From: Sphingomonas sp. ERG5
GTDB taxonomy: Bacteria; Pseudomonadota; Alphaproteobacteria; Sphingomonadales; Sphingomonadaceae
DNA: 64,000 nucleotides
Direction: 5' to 3'
NCBI RefSeq assembly: GCF_000803065.1
Contig: NZ_JSXI01000018.1
Coordinates: forward strand, 293,961 to 357,960
The notes under the pieces were generated by a model, which saw only the letters and a list, made by a program, of their open reading frames with translations, did not search any database and was not told the DNA's origin. Numbering within the stretch: the stretch's first letter is position 1; each line of letters begins with the position of its first letter. The translations under genes were made by a program, and so were the position numbers. Shown here piece after piece: positions 5,971 through 14,147 of this stretch.

Positions 5971-7949
5971 AGCATGCCGGGGGAATAAAGGACTGGTTTA
6001 CCGCTTTGGAGCTGGCCGAGCTGAAATTGCCGGGGCTGCCGAAGTCAAAGCGGATGATCAATGAGGATTGGGCGCCGCGCTGGGCTTTGCAGGTGGATGC
6101 CGAGGGCATTCCGTTGGCCCGGAAGCGGGTCGCGCGCGGTGGCGGGCTGGAGTTTCATATCAGCGTGCTGCCGGCTGCCGCACGCGCCGAGCTGGCGAAG
6201 CTCGGCGTCGGCGTGGTCGCCCATGTGAGCGATCAGCCGGAGACGTCGATCGGCGCGCGGTGGAGCTGGTTTGAACAGCAGAGCGACAAGGCCAAGGCGA
6301 CGGCACAGCGTCGTGCCGGCATCATCGCCCAGTACGACGCACTGATAAATTCGGGGGTCAACGAGTCGGCAGCGGTGCCGATGGCCGCTTCGGCCGCTGG
6401 TGTCGGCGCCTCCACCCTCTGGAAGTGGCTAGGCGACATCAAGGGCGTGCCCGCGTCCGCCCGACTCCCATATCTAGCGCCGCAGTATCGCGGGGGTGGT
6501 GCCGAGACCGAGATCGCCGAGGATCTCTGGCAGCAGCTTATCTCAGACTATCTGCGACCCGAAAAGCCAACCTTTTCCAGCTGCTATTATCGCGTGCTCA
6601 AGCGATATGCCGAGCCGCGCGGCCTTTCCATGCCGCAGGAGCGGACGCTCAGGCGCAAGCTGGAGCGCGATGTCGATCCGCGCGTGGTGATCCTGCGCCG
6701 CGAGGGCGTGGAAGCGCTGCGCAAAACGCTACCGCCGCAGGAGCGTACTGTCGCGGGTCTTCATGCCATGGAGATCGTCAATATCGACGGCCACAAATGG
6801 GACGTGTTCGTTAACTGGGGTAAGGGTCCGGACGGTAAAGACATCATCGACCGGCCGGTGTCGATCGGCATTCAAGACATCTACAGCCGCAAAATCCTCG
6901 CCTGGTCGACTGGCAAGACAGAAAGTGCGGTCGAAACCAGGCTAGCTTTCGCGCACTTGTTCGAGCGCTACGGCATTCCGGGCCGGTGCCTGATGGACAA
7001 CGGCCGAGCGTTCGCCAGCAAGTGGATCAGCGGCGGCGCCAAGTCGCGGTTCCGGTTCAAGATCCGCGAGGAAGAGCCACTCGGCATCCTCACCGCGCTC
7101 GGTATCGAGATCACCTGGGCGAAGCCGTATCGCGGTTCGTCCAAGCCGATCGAGCGCGCCTGGCGTGATTTCTGCGACACGATCGCCAAAGACCCGGAAT
7201 TCGCGGGCGCCTATACCGGCAACAAGCCCGATGCGAAGCCGGAGAATTACCGCAGCACCGCCGTGCCGCTCGATCGCTTCCTCGAAGTGGTCGAGGCCGG
7301 CATCGCCGCCCACAACGCGCAGCCCGGTCGGCGTACCGAGATGGGTCGCGGGATGCACAGCCTGGATGAGGTGTTCGCCGAATCGTATGCGGCCGCGCCG
7401 ATCGGCAAGGCAACGCCCGAACAATTGCGCTTGGCGCTGCTCGCAGCTGACGACGTCATGGCCGACCGAAAGAGCGGCGCGCTCAAACTCCACCACAACC
7501 GTTACTGGCACGAGGATCTCGTATTCGTCGCAGGCGAAAAGGTCACCGTGCGGTTCGACCCGGACGATCTCCATGCGCCGCTTCATGTCTATCGACGCGA
7601 CGGTTCGTACCTTTGCAGTGCGCCCGTGATCGAGGCGGTCGGCTTCATGGATGTCGATGCCGCGAAACGTCGCGCGCGCCAGGAAGCCGATCACAAACGG
7701 GCCGTTAAGCGGCTGGCCGAGGCCAGCCAGGTGCTGCACGCATCCGATGTTGCCGCCGCTTATGCGCGCATCGACGCGGCCGAGGTACCAGCCCCAGGCG
7801 TCACGCGCCTTGTGCGGCATCGAGGCCAGACAGCTGCCCAGCTCAAAACAGTCTCTCAGACGGCCCCAAGGCGGGCTTCAGACGCCTCTCAGGCGGCGCT
7901 GATGGATCGGCTCGGCGCCGGCCTCGGGAAACTGCGCGCAGTCAAATAA
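5967..7949 (+). CDS. Mu-type DDE transposase (MuA homologue)
   Basis: A 660-residue protein, close to MuA (663 residues). It would bind the phage ends, cleave them and join them to target DNA during replicative transposition. The N-terminal part has a Mu-type DNA-binding/HTH region. The rve catalytic domain shows D274 (NIDGHKWDVF), D344 (MDNGRAF) and E396 (SKPIERAWRDF), the same spacing as D269/D336/E392 of MuA. A beta-barrel region and a basic C-terminal tail, where MuA contacts MuB, follow. Translation starts at GTG 5967 within a GTGA overlap. The catalytic triad is intact, so the element may still transpose. Confidence 0.95.
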   Translation: MKHAGGIKDWFTALELAELKLPGLPKSKRMINEDWAPRWALQVDAEGIPLARKRVARGGGLEFHISVLPAAARAELAKLGVGVVAHVSDQPETSIGARWSWFEQQSDKAKATAQRRAGIIAQYDALINSGVNESAAVPMAASAAGVGASTLWKWLGDIKGVPASARLPYLAPQYRGGGAETEIAEDLWQQLISDYLRPEKPTFSSCYYRVLKRYAEPRGLSMPQERTLRRKLERDVDPRVVILRREGVEALRKTLPPQERTVAGLHAMEIVNIDGHKWDVFVNWGKGPDGKDIIDRPVSIGIQDIYSRKILAWSTGKTESAVETRLAFAHLFERYGIPGRCLMDNGRAFASKWISGGAKSRFRFKIREEEPLGILTALGIEITWAKPYRGSSKPIERAWRDFCDTIAKDPEFAGAYTGNKPDAKPENYRSTAVPLDRFLEVVEAGIAAHNAQPGRRTEMGRGMHSLDEVFAESYAAAPIGKATPEQLRLALLAADDVMADRKSGALKLHHNRYWHEDLVFVAGEKVTVRFDPDDLHAPLHVYRRDGSYLCSAPVIEAVGFMDVDAAKRRARQEADHKRAVKRLAEASQVLHASDVAAAYARIDAAEVPAPGVTRLVRHRGQTAAQLKTVSQTAPRRASDASQAALMDRLGAGLGKLRAVK

Positions 7950-7967
7950 CCCCAAAGGAGAAAAGTG

Positions 7968-8939
7968 GTGAACGACCCTACCGAAGTCCCCGTCAACGTC
8001 GATGACATGATCCACTGGATCAACGACTTCAAGGCACGGACTGGCAAGAGCTGGAACCAGATCGCCCGGCTCAGCAATATCCCTTTCAGCACCATCTCGA
8101 TGTTCGGGACCGAAAAATACCAAGGCGATTACCAGAATATCGCCCGCAAGGTGTTCGCCTTCAAGCAGAAGGTCGACAGCCAGGAACAGCGTACCAATAC
8201 GATCCTGGCCAAGCCCGACTATGTCGAAATACCGACCTCGCGCCGCCTCACGATCCTGCTCGAAATGGCGCTTATGGGCCGCGTCGTTGTCGCGGCCATG
8301 GGATCGGGTACGAGCAAGACAATGGCAGCCGAGCACTTCCAGAAGTGCATGGGCGAGACTGTGTATCTGGTCACGCTTCGGGAATCGACCGGAGACCTGA
8401 TGTGGATGATCCGATCGGTCATGCGCCAGCTCCGGCTCCGGCCGAACGGGAACAGCAAGGCGCAGTTATCGGAGCAGATCATCGATCATGTTCGCGGCTC
8501 GAAGAGCCTGATCATCTTCGACGAAGCCAACTTCCTCACCTTGCGCTCGATCGAGGAAATTCGCGCCTGGCACGATGCGACCGGCGTCGGCATCGCGCTG
8601 CTCGGCAACGAGGAGCTTGAAAAACGCCTGCGCGGCGGTCGGATGAGCCACCAATATGCGCGCATCGTTCGTCGCATCCGTAAACTCTACGTCCAGGATC
8701 TACTGGCCGAGGAAGACATCACGCCCTTTCTCGACGCTGCGGGCATCGACGATCCCAAGTCGCGGCGTCTGCTGATTGAGGTCGGAACGGCGGCTGGGCA
8801 TGGCGGCCTGGGCGAGGTGCAGCAGATTCTGGAAGACGCGCACATGCTCGCGATCGGCGAGGATAAGGCACTTGAATACGAGCATGTCCACGCGTCGAGC
8901 GGGTCGCGGGTGACTCAGATCCTGCGGAGGGCGGCATGA
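7968..8939 (+). CDS. Mu-type transposition ATPase, target-DNA activator (MuB homologue)
   Basis: A 323-residue AAA+ ATPase that in Mu binds target DNA and delivers it to MuA. The N-terminal part is a HTH (SWNQIARLSNIPFSTISMF). The P-loop reads GSGTSKT, with Ser where Gly normally precedes the Lys; Walker B is LIIFDEANFL. The C-terminal domain is helical, as in MuB. AGGAG at 7956-7960 fits GTG 7968 better than GTG 7965. It follows the transposase by 18 bases. The unusual P-loop could weaken ATP turnover or be a family variant. Confidence 0.88.
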   Translation: MNDPTEVPVNVDDMIHWINDFKARTGKSWNQIARLSNIPFSTISMFGTEKYQGDYQNIARKVFAFKQKVDSQEQRTNTILAKPDYVEIPTSRRLTILLEMALMGRVVVAAMGSGTSKTMAAEHFQKCMGETVYLVTLRESTGDLMWMIRSVMRQLRLRPNGNSKAQLSEQIIDHVRGSKSLIIFDEANFLTLRSIEEIRAWHDATGVGIALLGNEELEKRLRGGRMSHQYARIVRRIRKLYVQDLLAEEDITPFLDAAGIDDPKSRRLLIEVGTAAGHGGLGEVQQILEDAHMLAIGEDKALEYEHVHASSGSRVTQILRRAA

Positions 8940-9262
8940 GCGGCGGGGTGAGCGCCGCCTTCGTCGCGGGTCTGGACTTCATCGTGGCGGTCTATGGCGC
9001 AGACTGCCCCCTCCCTCTGCGCGGCCTGGTCACGGCCGAGGCAGGCGACTGGAAGTTGACGATCAACGCCTCCGACGAGGCGAAATCGATCGACGGCCGA
9101 CGCGATCCGCTGGAACCCTTCACCATCATTGCTGAGAACACGCGCTATTTCGCGTTTGGCGTCATCTGCCCGGGCGGTGGCCTGATCGGGGGGATGAGCG
9201 AAGCCGAATTCATCGAGCAAATCGAGCAGCAAACAAAACAAGCAAAGGAAGCGGCAGCATGA
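8936..9262 (+). CDS. Hypothetical early phage protein
   Basis: A 108-residue protein beginning in an ATGA overlap with the ATPase gene. Two predicted beta-rich stretches (VAGLDFIVAVYGADC, ITIIAEN-type) precede a Gln/Glu-rich helical tail (EAEFIEQIEQQTKQAKEAA). It is in the position of small post-B genes of Mu-like phages. Function unknown. Confidence 0.5.
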   Translation: MSGGVSAAFVAGLDFIVAVYGADCPLPLRGLVTAEAGDWKLTINASDEAKSIDGRRDPLEPFTIIAENTRYFAFGVICPGGGLIGGMSEAEFIEQIEQQTKQAKEAAA

Positions 9263-9390
9263 TGACCGCTTTACGCTGGATCGCCGCGATAGCGGCGCAA
9301 GACCCGGTACTGGCCATCCTTACGGGCTTCATGGTCTGTGCGGGCGGTGGCGTCGCCCTGGGCAATTTCTTGCTGCTGGTGCTGCCATGA
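9259..9390 (+). CDS. 43-residue small membrane protein
   Basis: MMTALRWIAAIAAQDPVLAI then a Gly-rich hydrophobic span ending LGNFLLLVLP. ATGA overlaps at both ends support translation. One or two short membrane segments are likely. Function unknown. Confidence 0.5.
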   Translation: MMTALRWIAAIAAQDPVLAILTGFMVCAGGGVALGNFLLLVLP

Positions 9391-9842
9391 TCAGCCAGCG
9401 CGCGCACCCGGCGTTAGCGCAACGGATCACGGCGGCGACGACGCGCGAGCCAGTCGCGGTGAATTTGGTCGTGCCCGTGTCCAAGCCTGTTGCGGCTTCG
9501 CGGCCTTTGCCGCCCTACGACCGGGCGAGACAGCCTTCGTCGCCTTTCGATCCGTCAATGATCGTCGATTGGGCGGCATATGAGATGGGCCTACCCCGCG
9601 CGGATATTCTCGGCCCTTCGCGTGAGGCTCGATATTTCCGTGCCCGTGCCGCCATCGCCTGGGTCGTGCGTCACGCCCTCGGCTTTTCAATGCCTCGCAT
9701 CGCAGCGGTGCTCGGCCGACCCAATCATACGACCACGCTCAATCAATTGCGGCGAGCAGCGGTGATGCGCGACCGCGATCCGGCATTTCTCATGCTGACA
9801 GACAAGCTGATCGAACGAGTCCGGCAGGAGCAAGGCCAATGA
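9387..9842 (+). CDS. DnaA domain IV-like DNA-binding protein
   Basis: A 151-residue protein. The C-terminal half (ARAAIAWVVRHALGFSMPRI, then AAVLGRPNHTTTLNQLRR) resembles domain IV of the replication initiator DnaA, whose signature includes G-R-x-H-T-T-V. The AAA+ domain is absent. The N-terminus is Pro/Ala-rich and probably disordered. It could bind DnaA-box-like DNA to recruit or block host replication during phage growth. It lies in the early operon between the transposition genes and GemA, with ATGA overlaps on both sides. The role is inferred. Confidence 0.7.
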   Translation: MISQRAHPALAQRITAATTREPVAVNLVVPVSKPVAASRPLPPYDRARQPSSPFDPSMIVDWAAYEMGLPRADILGPSREARYFRARAAIAWVVRHALGFSMPRIAAVLGRPNHTTTLNQLRRAAVMRDRDPAFLMLTDKLIERVRQEQGQ

Positions 9843-10522
9843 CCGCCGCCGCCCGTCCCGCCCAGTTCGACCAGGCCGCGCGGTGGCGTCGGTCGATGAT
9901 CGCGAAAGTGCATATCGCCAAAAGCGCCCTTGGCCTTGACGATGATCTGTATCTCGGCATCCTGCTCGATGTCGCCGGACGTCGCAGCTCTGCCGACTGC
10001 ACCGCGGATGAGTTGATCAAGCTGATCAAGCATTTCGAGAGCCGTGGCTTCACCGCCAAGGCGAAGAGCGGCGCGCCCAGGCCGGCAGACAAACCCTTCG
10101 CCATGAAGGCCCGCGCGATGTGGATCTCGCTCCACCACCTTGGCGCGATCGACAACCCTTCGGACAAAGCGCTGGAGGCCTTCGCCAGCCGCCAGTTGAA
10201 GGTGGCGAAAATGCAGTGGGCAGATGAGGCGCTGTCCTATCGCCTGATCGAGGGCCTGAAGAAAATGGCCGAGCGTGCCGGCTGGTCGCAAGACCTGAAG
10301 GGCGTTTCGCCCAATGCCAAGATTATCGTGCTGAAGCGCCGCCTGGTCGAGGCGATCGTCGCCAGGCTGAAGGCCGAAGAGCTGATCCCCGCCGATTGGG
10401 ATCTCAGGCAGACGGTGCAGGTGCTGGGGGGCACGAAGGTGGAGCTGATGGTCGCCACCGCGATCGAACTGGACGTGATTGCGGGCGCGCTCGGCCGCAA
10501 GCTTCGTGGCGAGGTGATGTGA
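9839..10522 (+). CDS. gemA: GemA (Mu gp16-like) regulatory protein
   Basis: A 227-residue protein of the GemA/DUF1018 family, known in Mu to modulate host gene expression. Recognisable parts are the N-terminal IAKVHIAKSALGLDDDLYLGIL, then ELIKLIKHFESRGF, and the C-terminal region with MWISLHHLGAIDNPSDKALEAFA. It is in the usual position after the B region and before mor. It starts in an ATGA overlap and ends in a TGATG junction. Confidence 0.85.
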   Translation: MTAAARPAQFDQAARWRRSMIAKVHIAKSALGLDDDLYLGILLDVAGRRSSADCTADELIKLIKHFESRGFTAKAKSGAPRPADKPFAMKARAMWISLHHLGAIDNPSDKALEAFASRQLKVAKMQWADEALSYRLIEGLKKMAERAGWSQDLKGVSPNAKIIVLKRRLVEAIVARLKAEELIPADWDLRQTVQVLGGTKVELMVATAIELDVIAGALGRKLRGEVM

Positions 10523-10749
10523 TGCCCCGTCGCCAGCTTTCCCCCGCCGATCGCGAGCACCTGGCGCTGCCGATCCTCGGTCGCCGACCGCAGCGCCGCC
10601 CGGCCGATCTCGCCGATATTGCCTGCGCCATCGGCGCGCTGCTGATTGCCGTCGTGCTGGCGGTGGTCGCGGTGGGTTCGGACCCAGCGATCATCAACAA
10701 CCCCGACGCTCCCGCCGTGCGCGAGCTGAACCAGCTGGAGCGTCCATGA
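10522..10749 (+). CDS. Small membrane protein of the early operon
   Basis: A 75-residue protein with a basic N-terminus (MPRRQLSPADREHL) and one strong membrane span (IACAIGALLIAVVLAVVAVG). It is coupled to gemA by TGATG and to the next gene by ATGA. Function unknown. Confidence 0.5.
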   Translation: MPRRQLSPADREHLALPILGRRPQRRPADLADIACAIGALLIAVVLAVVAVGSDPAIINNPDAPAVRELNQLERP

Positions 10750-11003
10750 GCATCCACATCACCGATCACGCATTGCTGCTCTACCTTGAGCTGATCGAGG
10801 GGATCGAGATCGAGCGCATGCGCGGCGAACTCGAAGAGCGGTTCAACCGCCTTCAGGTTGCCGCGCATGCGATGGGCGGCGGCGATTACACCATCCGCCA
10901 CAAAGGCCACCAGCTCATTGTCCGTGCCGGCAAAGTGACCACCGTGCTGCCACCGCTCGGCGGGCCTGCCCGCTTCGATGCGCTAAAGCCGCAGAACGGC
11001 TAA
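10746..11003 (+). CDS. Small phage protein upstream of mor
   Basis: An 85-residue protein, MSIHITDHALLLYLELIEGI followed by IERMRGELEERFNRLQVAAH, then a beta-rich end. The opening is the pattern of a small family found in alphaproteobacterial phages. Start and stop junctions overlap the neighbours. Function unknown. Confidence 0.55.
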   Translation: MSIHITDHALLLYLELIEGIEIERMRGELEERFNRLQVAAHAMGGGDYTIRHKGHQLIVRAGKVTTVLPPLGGPARFDALKPQNG

Positions 11004-11377
11004 TGATGCTGCCTGCGATCCTTGCTGACATCGCCGACGTGGCGGGCGAGGATGCCGCGCTGGCGATTGCTGCCGCGCGCGGCGGCACGCAGGTTTATTT
11101 CCCGCCCGTGCCGAGTGACGATCACTGGTTGAGCAAGCTGATCGGCCACGAAGCGGCGCTGGCGGTATGTGATCGGCTGACCTGCGGCGTCGGCCCGTTG
11201 CGCGCTGACGTGCCCCTTGGACCGGCAGGCCGGGCGGCGAAAGCCCGTGAGATGGTCGATACCATGTTGCGCGAAGGCCGGTCGGAGCGTGACATCGCGC
11301 TGGCCACTGGATACACAACGCGCGGCGTTCGGATGCGCCGCGCTGGACTCGACGACAGGCAACTGACCCTGTTCTGA
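11003..11377 (+). CDS. mor: Mor-family middle transcription activator
   Basis: A 124-residue member of the Mor/C activator family, which in Mu switches transcription from early to middle/late genes. The N-terminal dimerisation part (LADIADVAGEDAALAIAAARGG) and the C-terminal HTH (AREMVDTMLREGRSERDIALATGYTTRGVRMRR) are clear. It ends the early operon. A perfect 20-bp palindrome follows 7 bp after its stop, and the lysis genes begin 122 bp downstream, so its target promoter may lie in that gap. TAATG joins it to the preceding gene. Confidence 0.8.
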   Translation: MMLPAILADIADVAGEDAALAIAAARGGTQVYFPPVPSDDHWLSKLIGHEAALAVCDRLTCGVGPLRADVPLGPAGRAAKAREMVDTMLREGRSERDIALATGYTTRGVRMRRAGLDDRQLTLF

Positions 11378-11383
11378 GCCCCG

Positions 11384-11403
11384 CCCCGGAACGCGTTCCG
11401 GGG
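11384..11403. promoter_or_regulatory. Perfect 20-bp palindrome between mor and the lysis genes
   Basis: CCCCGGAACGCGTTCCGGGG is a perfect palindrome with no loop. Its 18-bp core recurs at 20284-20301 with one base changed, just before the capsid gene. This suggests a shared protein-binding site or a terminator/boundary element of the phage. No T-run follows, which argues against a simple intrinsic terminator. Confidence 0.6.
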
Positions 11404-11472
11404 AGCATTCCTTTCCTGACAAGGCCAAAACCCCGTCTCGGGCGGGGCGGATCGTTTGGGGTTCGTACCTCG

Positions 11473-11492
11473 CCCGCCGAGATTCTGGCGGG
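11473..11492 (+). promoter_or_regulatory. Hairpin covering the endolysin ribosome binding site
   Basis: CCCGCC (11473-11478) and GGCGGG (11487-11492) form a 6-bp stem with an 8-base loop. The right arm is the only purine-rich stretch at Shine-Dalgarno distance from the ATG at 11500. It could delay endolysin translation. Confidence 0.35.
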
Positions 11493-11499
11493 ATTTAGC

Positions 11500-12117
11500 A
11501 TGAACGAAATCGATGCAAAGCGACTTCAGGCACGTCTGAAGGTGGCCCAGGACGGCGCGATCGGCCGCGCGACATTGGCTGCGCTGTTCGCCAATGCCGG
11601 CGCCGGGTCAAACGCCGATGAGTTGGCGCTTGCCGCCAATGTGCATTTCCGCACCTATGGTATCCTCGATACGCCACTGCGGCTCGCGCACTTCATTGCC
11701 CAGGTCGCGCATGAAAGCGGCGGGCTCCGCAATGCCCGCGAAATATGGGGACCGACCGAAGCCCAGCTCGGCTATGAGGGTGCGTCGCGACTGGGCAATG
11801 ACCAGCGCGGTGACGGCTTGCGCTACCTGGGGCGTGGACCTGGCGGACTGACCGGTCGCGCCAATTATCGGTTCTACGGCCAACTGCTGGGCATTGATTT
11901 CGAGCGCCGTCCCGAACTGGTCGAGGCGTGGTCGATCGGACTGCTTGCCTTCTGCGCCTATTGGGACCGCTACAAGCTCAACACTTACGCCGATGCCGAC
12001 AACCTGCTTGCGGTTTCGAACGGCATCAATCGCGGTAACCCGGGCTCGATCGCGCCGCCGAACGGATGGGCCGACCGGCAGGCCCGCTTCGCGCGAGCGA
12101 AGGCGGTGATCCTGTGA
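11500..12117 (+). CDS. Endolysin, glycoside hydrolase family 19 type
   Basis: A 205-residue chitinase-like muramidase expected to degrade peptidoglycan at lysis. The N-terminal part (MNEIDAKRLQARLK) looks like a short peptidoglycan-binding-like repeat. The catalytic region has RLAHFIAQVAHESGG with the GH19 Glu, and RYLGRGPGGLTGRANYRFYG. No signal peptide is seen, so export would depend on the holin. It is the first gene of the lysis block; its stop overlaps the GTG of a small membrane protein. Confidence 0.85.
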   Translation: MNEIDAKRLQARLKVAQDGAIGRATLAALFANAGAGSNADELALAANVHFRTYGILDTPLRLAHFIAQVAHESGGLRNAREIWGPTEAQLGYEGASRLGNDQRGDGLRYLGRGPGGLTGRANYRFYGQLLGIDFERRPELVEAWSIGLLAFCAYWDRYKLNTYADADNLLAVSNGINRGNPGSIAPPNGWADRQARFARAKAVIL

Positions 12118-12206
12118 GCATCACCCTTCTCTGTGTCGCTGCCGCTGCGATCGGTTTCCCATTGGGCCTTTTCCTCGCGGCCCGCTTTGATCGGAGGGGC
12201 GGATGA
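12114..12206 (+). CDS. 30-residue membrane peptide in the lysis block
   Basis: The sequence begins MSITLLCVAAAAIGFPLGLF and ends in basic FDRRGG, giving a single membrane span. Its GTG overlaps the endolysin stop and its TGA overlaps the next ATG. It may be a holin modulator; position and hydrophobicity are the only evidence. Confidence 0.45.
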   Translation: MSITLLCVAAAAIGFPLGLFLAARFDRRGG

Positions 12207-12454
12207 TTAAGCTGCTCAAAGACCTGCTGTACGGCGGCCGCAATGAGTATCTGGACATCGTCCGTTTGCTCGCGCTGCTTGGCGGGCTGACCTTCCTCGC
12301 GCTGGAAGTCTGCGAGTTCGCCGGCCTCGGCAAGTTCGACGAAGGCGCCTTCGGCGCGTCCTGGGCGGCGGTCATGGCTGCGACGGTCGGCGCGATCTAC
12401 GCACGCAATCGCAGCGACAGCCAGCATCGCCAGGATGGGGAGCCTGGCCAGTGA
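12203..12454 (+). CDS. Holin-like small membrane protein
   Basis: An 83-residue protein with two hydrophobic segments (IVRLLALLGGLTFLALEVC and SWAAVMAATVGAIYA) and a charged polar tail (RSDSQHRQDGEPG). That layout fits a class II-type holin. It sits between endolysin and spanin genes with overlapping junctions. Family not identified beyond topology. Confidence 0.6.
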   Translation: MIKLLKDLLYGGRNEYLDIVRLLALLGGLTFLALEVCEFAGLGKFDEGAFGASWAAVMAATVGAIYARNRSDSQHRQDGEPGQ

Positions 12455-12795
12455 TCGCCGCGCTCGCCGACCAGCTCATCGCCTGGAGCGTACCCGACAA
12501 GATCGCGCGGCCGGTCGTCTGGGCGATCCTGCTGCTCGGCTCCGGTCTGCTGCTTTGGGGCACCTGGTTGCTTTGGCTGGGCAAGCACGATGCCGGCATC
12601 GTCGCGGCCGACCGCAACGCCGCCACCGTCCAGGTCCTGGGCAACGTCATTGCCGCCGAGCGCGGCGCCGGAGCCGCCAAGGATGCGCGGGACCGCGCTT
12701 TCCAGAACGAACAATCCAACCTTCAGGAGAAAGCTGATGCGGCTGCTGGGAATGGCGCTAGCCCTCTCGACGCTCTGTTTAACGAGCTGCGCTGA
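12451..12795 (+). CDS. Inner-membrane spanin (Rz-like)
   Basis: A 114-residue protein with one N-terminal membrane span (AILLLGSGLLLWGTWLLWLG) and a long periplasmic helix (KHDAGIVAADRNAATVQVLG onward), as in Rz i-spanins. An out-of-frame lipoprotein gene starts at 12737 inside its 3' end, which is the classic overlapping Rz/Rz1 layout. It would fuse inner and outer membranes after peptidoglycan loss. Confidence 0.7.
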   Translation: MIAALADQLIAWSVPDKIARPVVWAILLLGSGLLLWGTWLLWLGKHDAGIVAADRNAATVQVLGNVIAAERGAGAAKDARDRAFQNEQSNLQEKADAAAGNGASPLDALFNELR

Positions 12796-13075
12796 TCGCG
12801 CCCAGGTCCGCGCGATTCCGGTCGCGCCTGACCATGCTCGGCTGGATGCGTGCCCCGCTTCGTTCCCGGCCGCGCCGATCCTCATGCCGCTCGCGCCGTT
12901 CACGCTGCCGGATGGGCGCGTCGTGATGCTGCTCGATACGGTGATCACGCGTGAAACTGCGACCGCCCATTATATCGTGGCGGCGCGCGGCGCGTGGCAC
13001 GAATGCCGCTCGGCGGTGACCTATGTCGAGGACTGGAGCGCCCGGCTCCGCGCCGACACGCCGGGGGCCAAGTGA
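12737..13075 (+). CDS. Outer-membrane spanin lipoprotein (Rz1-like)
   Basis: A 112-residue protein with a lipoprotein signal (MRLLGMALALSTLCLTSC; lipobox LTSC, Cys18). It starts at 12737 within the i-spanin gene in another frame, with AGGAG 8 bases upstream. It is longer than typical Rz1 and is Pro-rich in the middle. The open frame reaches back to 12590, but the signal peptide fixes the start. Confidence 0.7.
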   Translation: MRLLGMALALSTLCLTSCADRAQVRAIPVAPDHARLDACPASFPAAPILMPLAPFTLPDGRVVMLLDTVITRETATAHYIVAARGAWHECRSAVTYVEDWSARLRADTPGAK

Positions 13076-13350
13076 TGCTGTGGTGGCTTGCCCAGGCGCT
13101 ACTTGGCGCGATCGGTATCCTGTGGCTCGCCGGGTCGCTGATCGCCACGGCAATGCGGCCGTGGCGGCATTTCGACCGGGACGATCGCTGGATCGCCTGG
13201 GCGCTGGTGATCGGGTGGCCGCTGATCGCAGTCGCCATGGCGATCGAGCTGGCGATCGAGTTCCGTCTCGATCGGCGCGACATGCGAAGCGCCCTTCGTG
13301 AGGCGCGCAGCTTGAGACGGCGTTCGCTGGAGGGCCGCGATGCAGTCTGA
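13075..13350 (+). CDS. Two-span membrane protein after the spanins
   Basis: A 91-residue protein with two spans (LLGAIGILWLAGSLIATAM and IAWALVIGWPLIAVAMAIELAI) and a basic Arg-rich tail. It starts at a TGATG junction with the o-spanin. It could be a second holin or antiholin; only topology and position support this. Confidence 0.5.
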   Translation: MLWWLAQALLGAIGILWLAGSLIATAMRPWRHFDRDDRWIAWALVIGWPLIAVAMAIELAIEFRLDRRDMRSALREARSLRRRSLEGRDAV

Positions 13351-13555
13351 AGAGCGTTCGATCGAATCTTCCGAACAGGTCGGCGCCGCCATGCGCGATT
13401 CGCTGATCGCCGGCATCCGCGCCGGCCTGGCCGCGCACGGGCGCGGTGAGTGCCTTTCGTGCGGGGAAGAGATCGAGGCCGCGCGGCGCGCGGCGTTGCC
13501 ATCGGCGGTTCGGTGCGTCCGCTGCCAGGATCTGTTTGAGCGTAGGGGGAAATAG
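13340..13555 (+). CDS. TraR/DksA-family C4 zinc-finger protein
   Basis: A 71-residue protein with CLSCGEEI and CVRCQDLFE, the paired CxxC fingers of the TraR/DksA family, short like the phage-borne TraR forms. Such proteins bind the RNA polymerase secondary channel and mimic DksA/ppGpp. It overlaps the previous gene by 11 bases. Mu-like phages often carry one here. Confidence 0.8.
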   Translation: MQSEERSIESSEQVGAAMRDSLIAGIRAGLAAHGRGECLSCGEEIEAARRAALPSAVRCVRCQDLFERRGK

Positions 13556-13851
13556 TGAGCGGCAATCTTGTGATCATGGTGCTCACCGCCGCGTCGCTGG
13601 CGCTCAGCATCGCCAACACGATTTGGGTCTGGCTGAGCCGGGGCAGCGCCAAGACGGCCGACCACGAACGCCGCCTCATGTCGATCGAGGGCGATTTGAA
13701 GCACCTCCCGAACAAGGAGGATGTCAACGCGCTGAGGCTCGGGCTGTCTGAAATGAACGGCAAACTCAACACGGCCGAGTCCGAGCTGGCAGCCGTCGCG
13801 CGGACGGTACGCCGGATCGAGGATTACATCGTAGCAGGAGTGAAATCGTGA
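13555..13851 (+). CDS. DUF2730-family membrane-anchored coiled-coil protein
   Basis: A 98-residue protein with an N-terminal span (LVIMVLTAASLALSIANTIW) and a coiled coil (HERRLMSIEGDLKHLPNKED onward), the DUF2730 layout found before the terminase genes in Mu-like phages. It starts at GTG 13555, overlapping the previous TAG, with AGGGGGA upstream. Function unknown. Confidence 0.7.
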   Translation: MSGNLVIMVLTAASLALSIANTIWVWLSRGSAKTADHERRLMSIEGDLKHLPNKEDVNALRLGLSEMNGKLNTAESELAAVARTVRRIEDYIVAGVKS

Positions 13852-14144
13852 GCTATCCGGACGTGCTCGCCGCCGATGCGCGGCTCTGCATCCTGAAGGA
13901 GCTGGCCGCGCAAGTTGACGGTCGGTTGAACGAAGTGACGTTGATGCGCGTACTCGACGCGTTCGGCATCCGGCGCTCGCGGGACTGGGTTCGCACCCAG
14001 CTGCGCGCGCTTGACCAGCTGGGCGCGGTCCATGTGACCGAGGCCGGCACCGTCATGGTCGCGGGGCTCACGAAGCTCGGCCGCGATCATGTCGAGCGTC
14101 GCCAGATCGTCGAGGGCGTCTCCCGTCCTTCGGACGAGGATTGA
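13848..14144 (+). CDS. Winged-helix phage protein (Mu gp26 position)
   Basis: A 98-residue protein with ADARLCILKELAAQVDGRLN, then a helix-rich wing (RDWVRTQLRALDQLGAVHVTE) and AGLTKLGRDHVERR. This pattern is typical of small winged-helix proteins found just before DUF3486 in transposable phages. GTGA overlap with the previous gene. It probably binds DNA during packaging or late regulation. Confidence 0.65.
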   Translation: MSYPDVLAADARLCILKELAAQVDGRLNEVTLMRVLDAFGIRRSRDWVRTQLRALDQLGAVHVTEAGTVMVAGLTKLGRDHVERRQIVEGVSRPSDED

Positions 14145-14147
14145 TCC

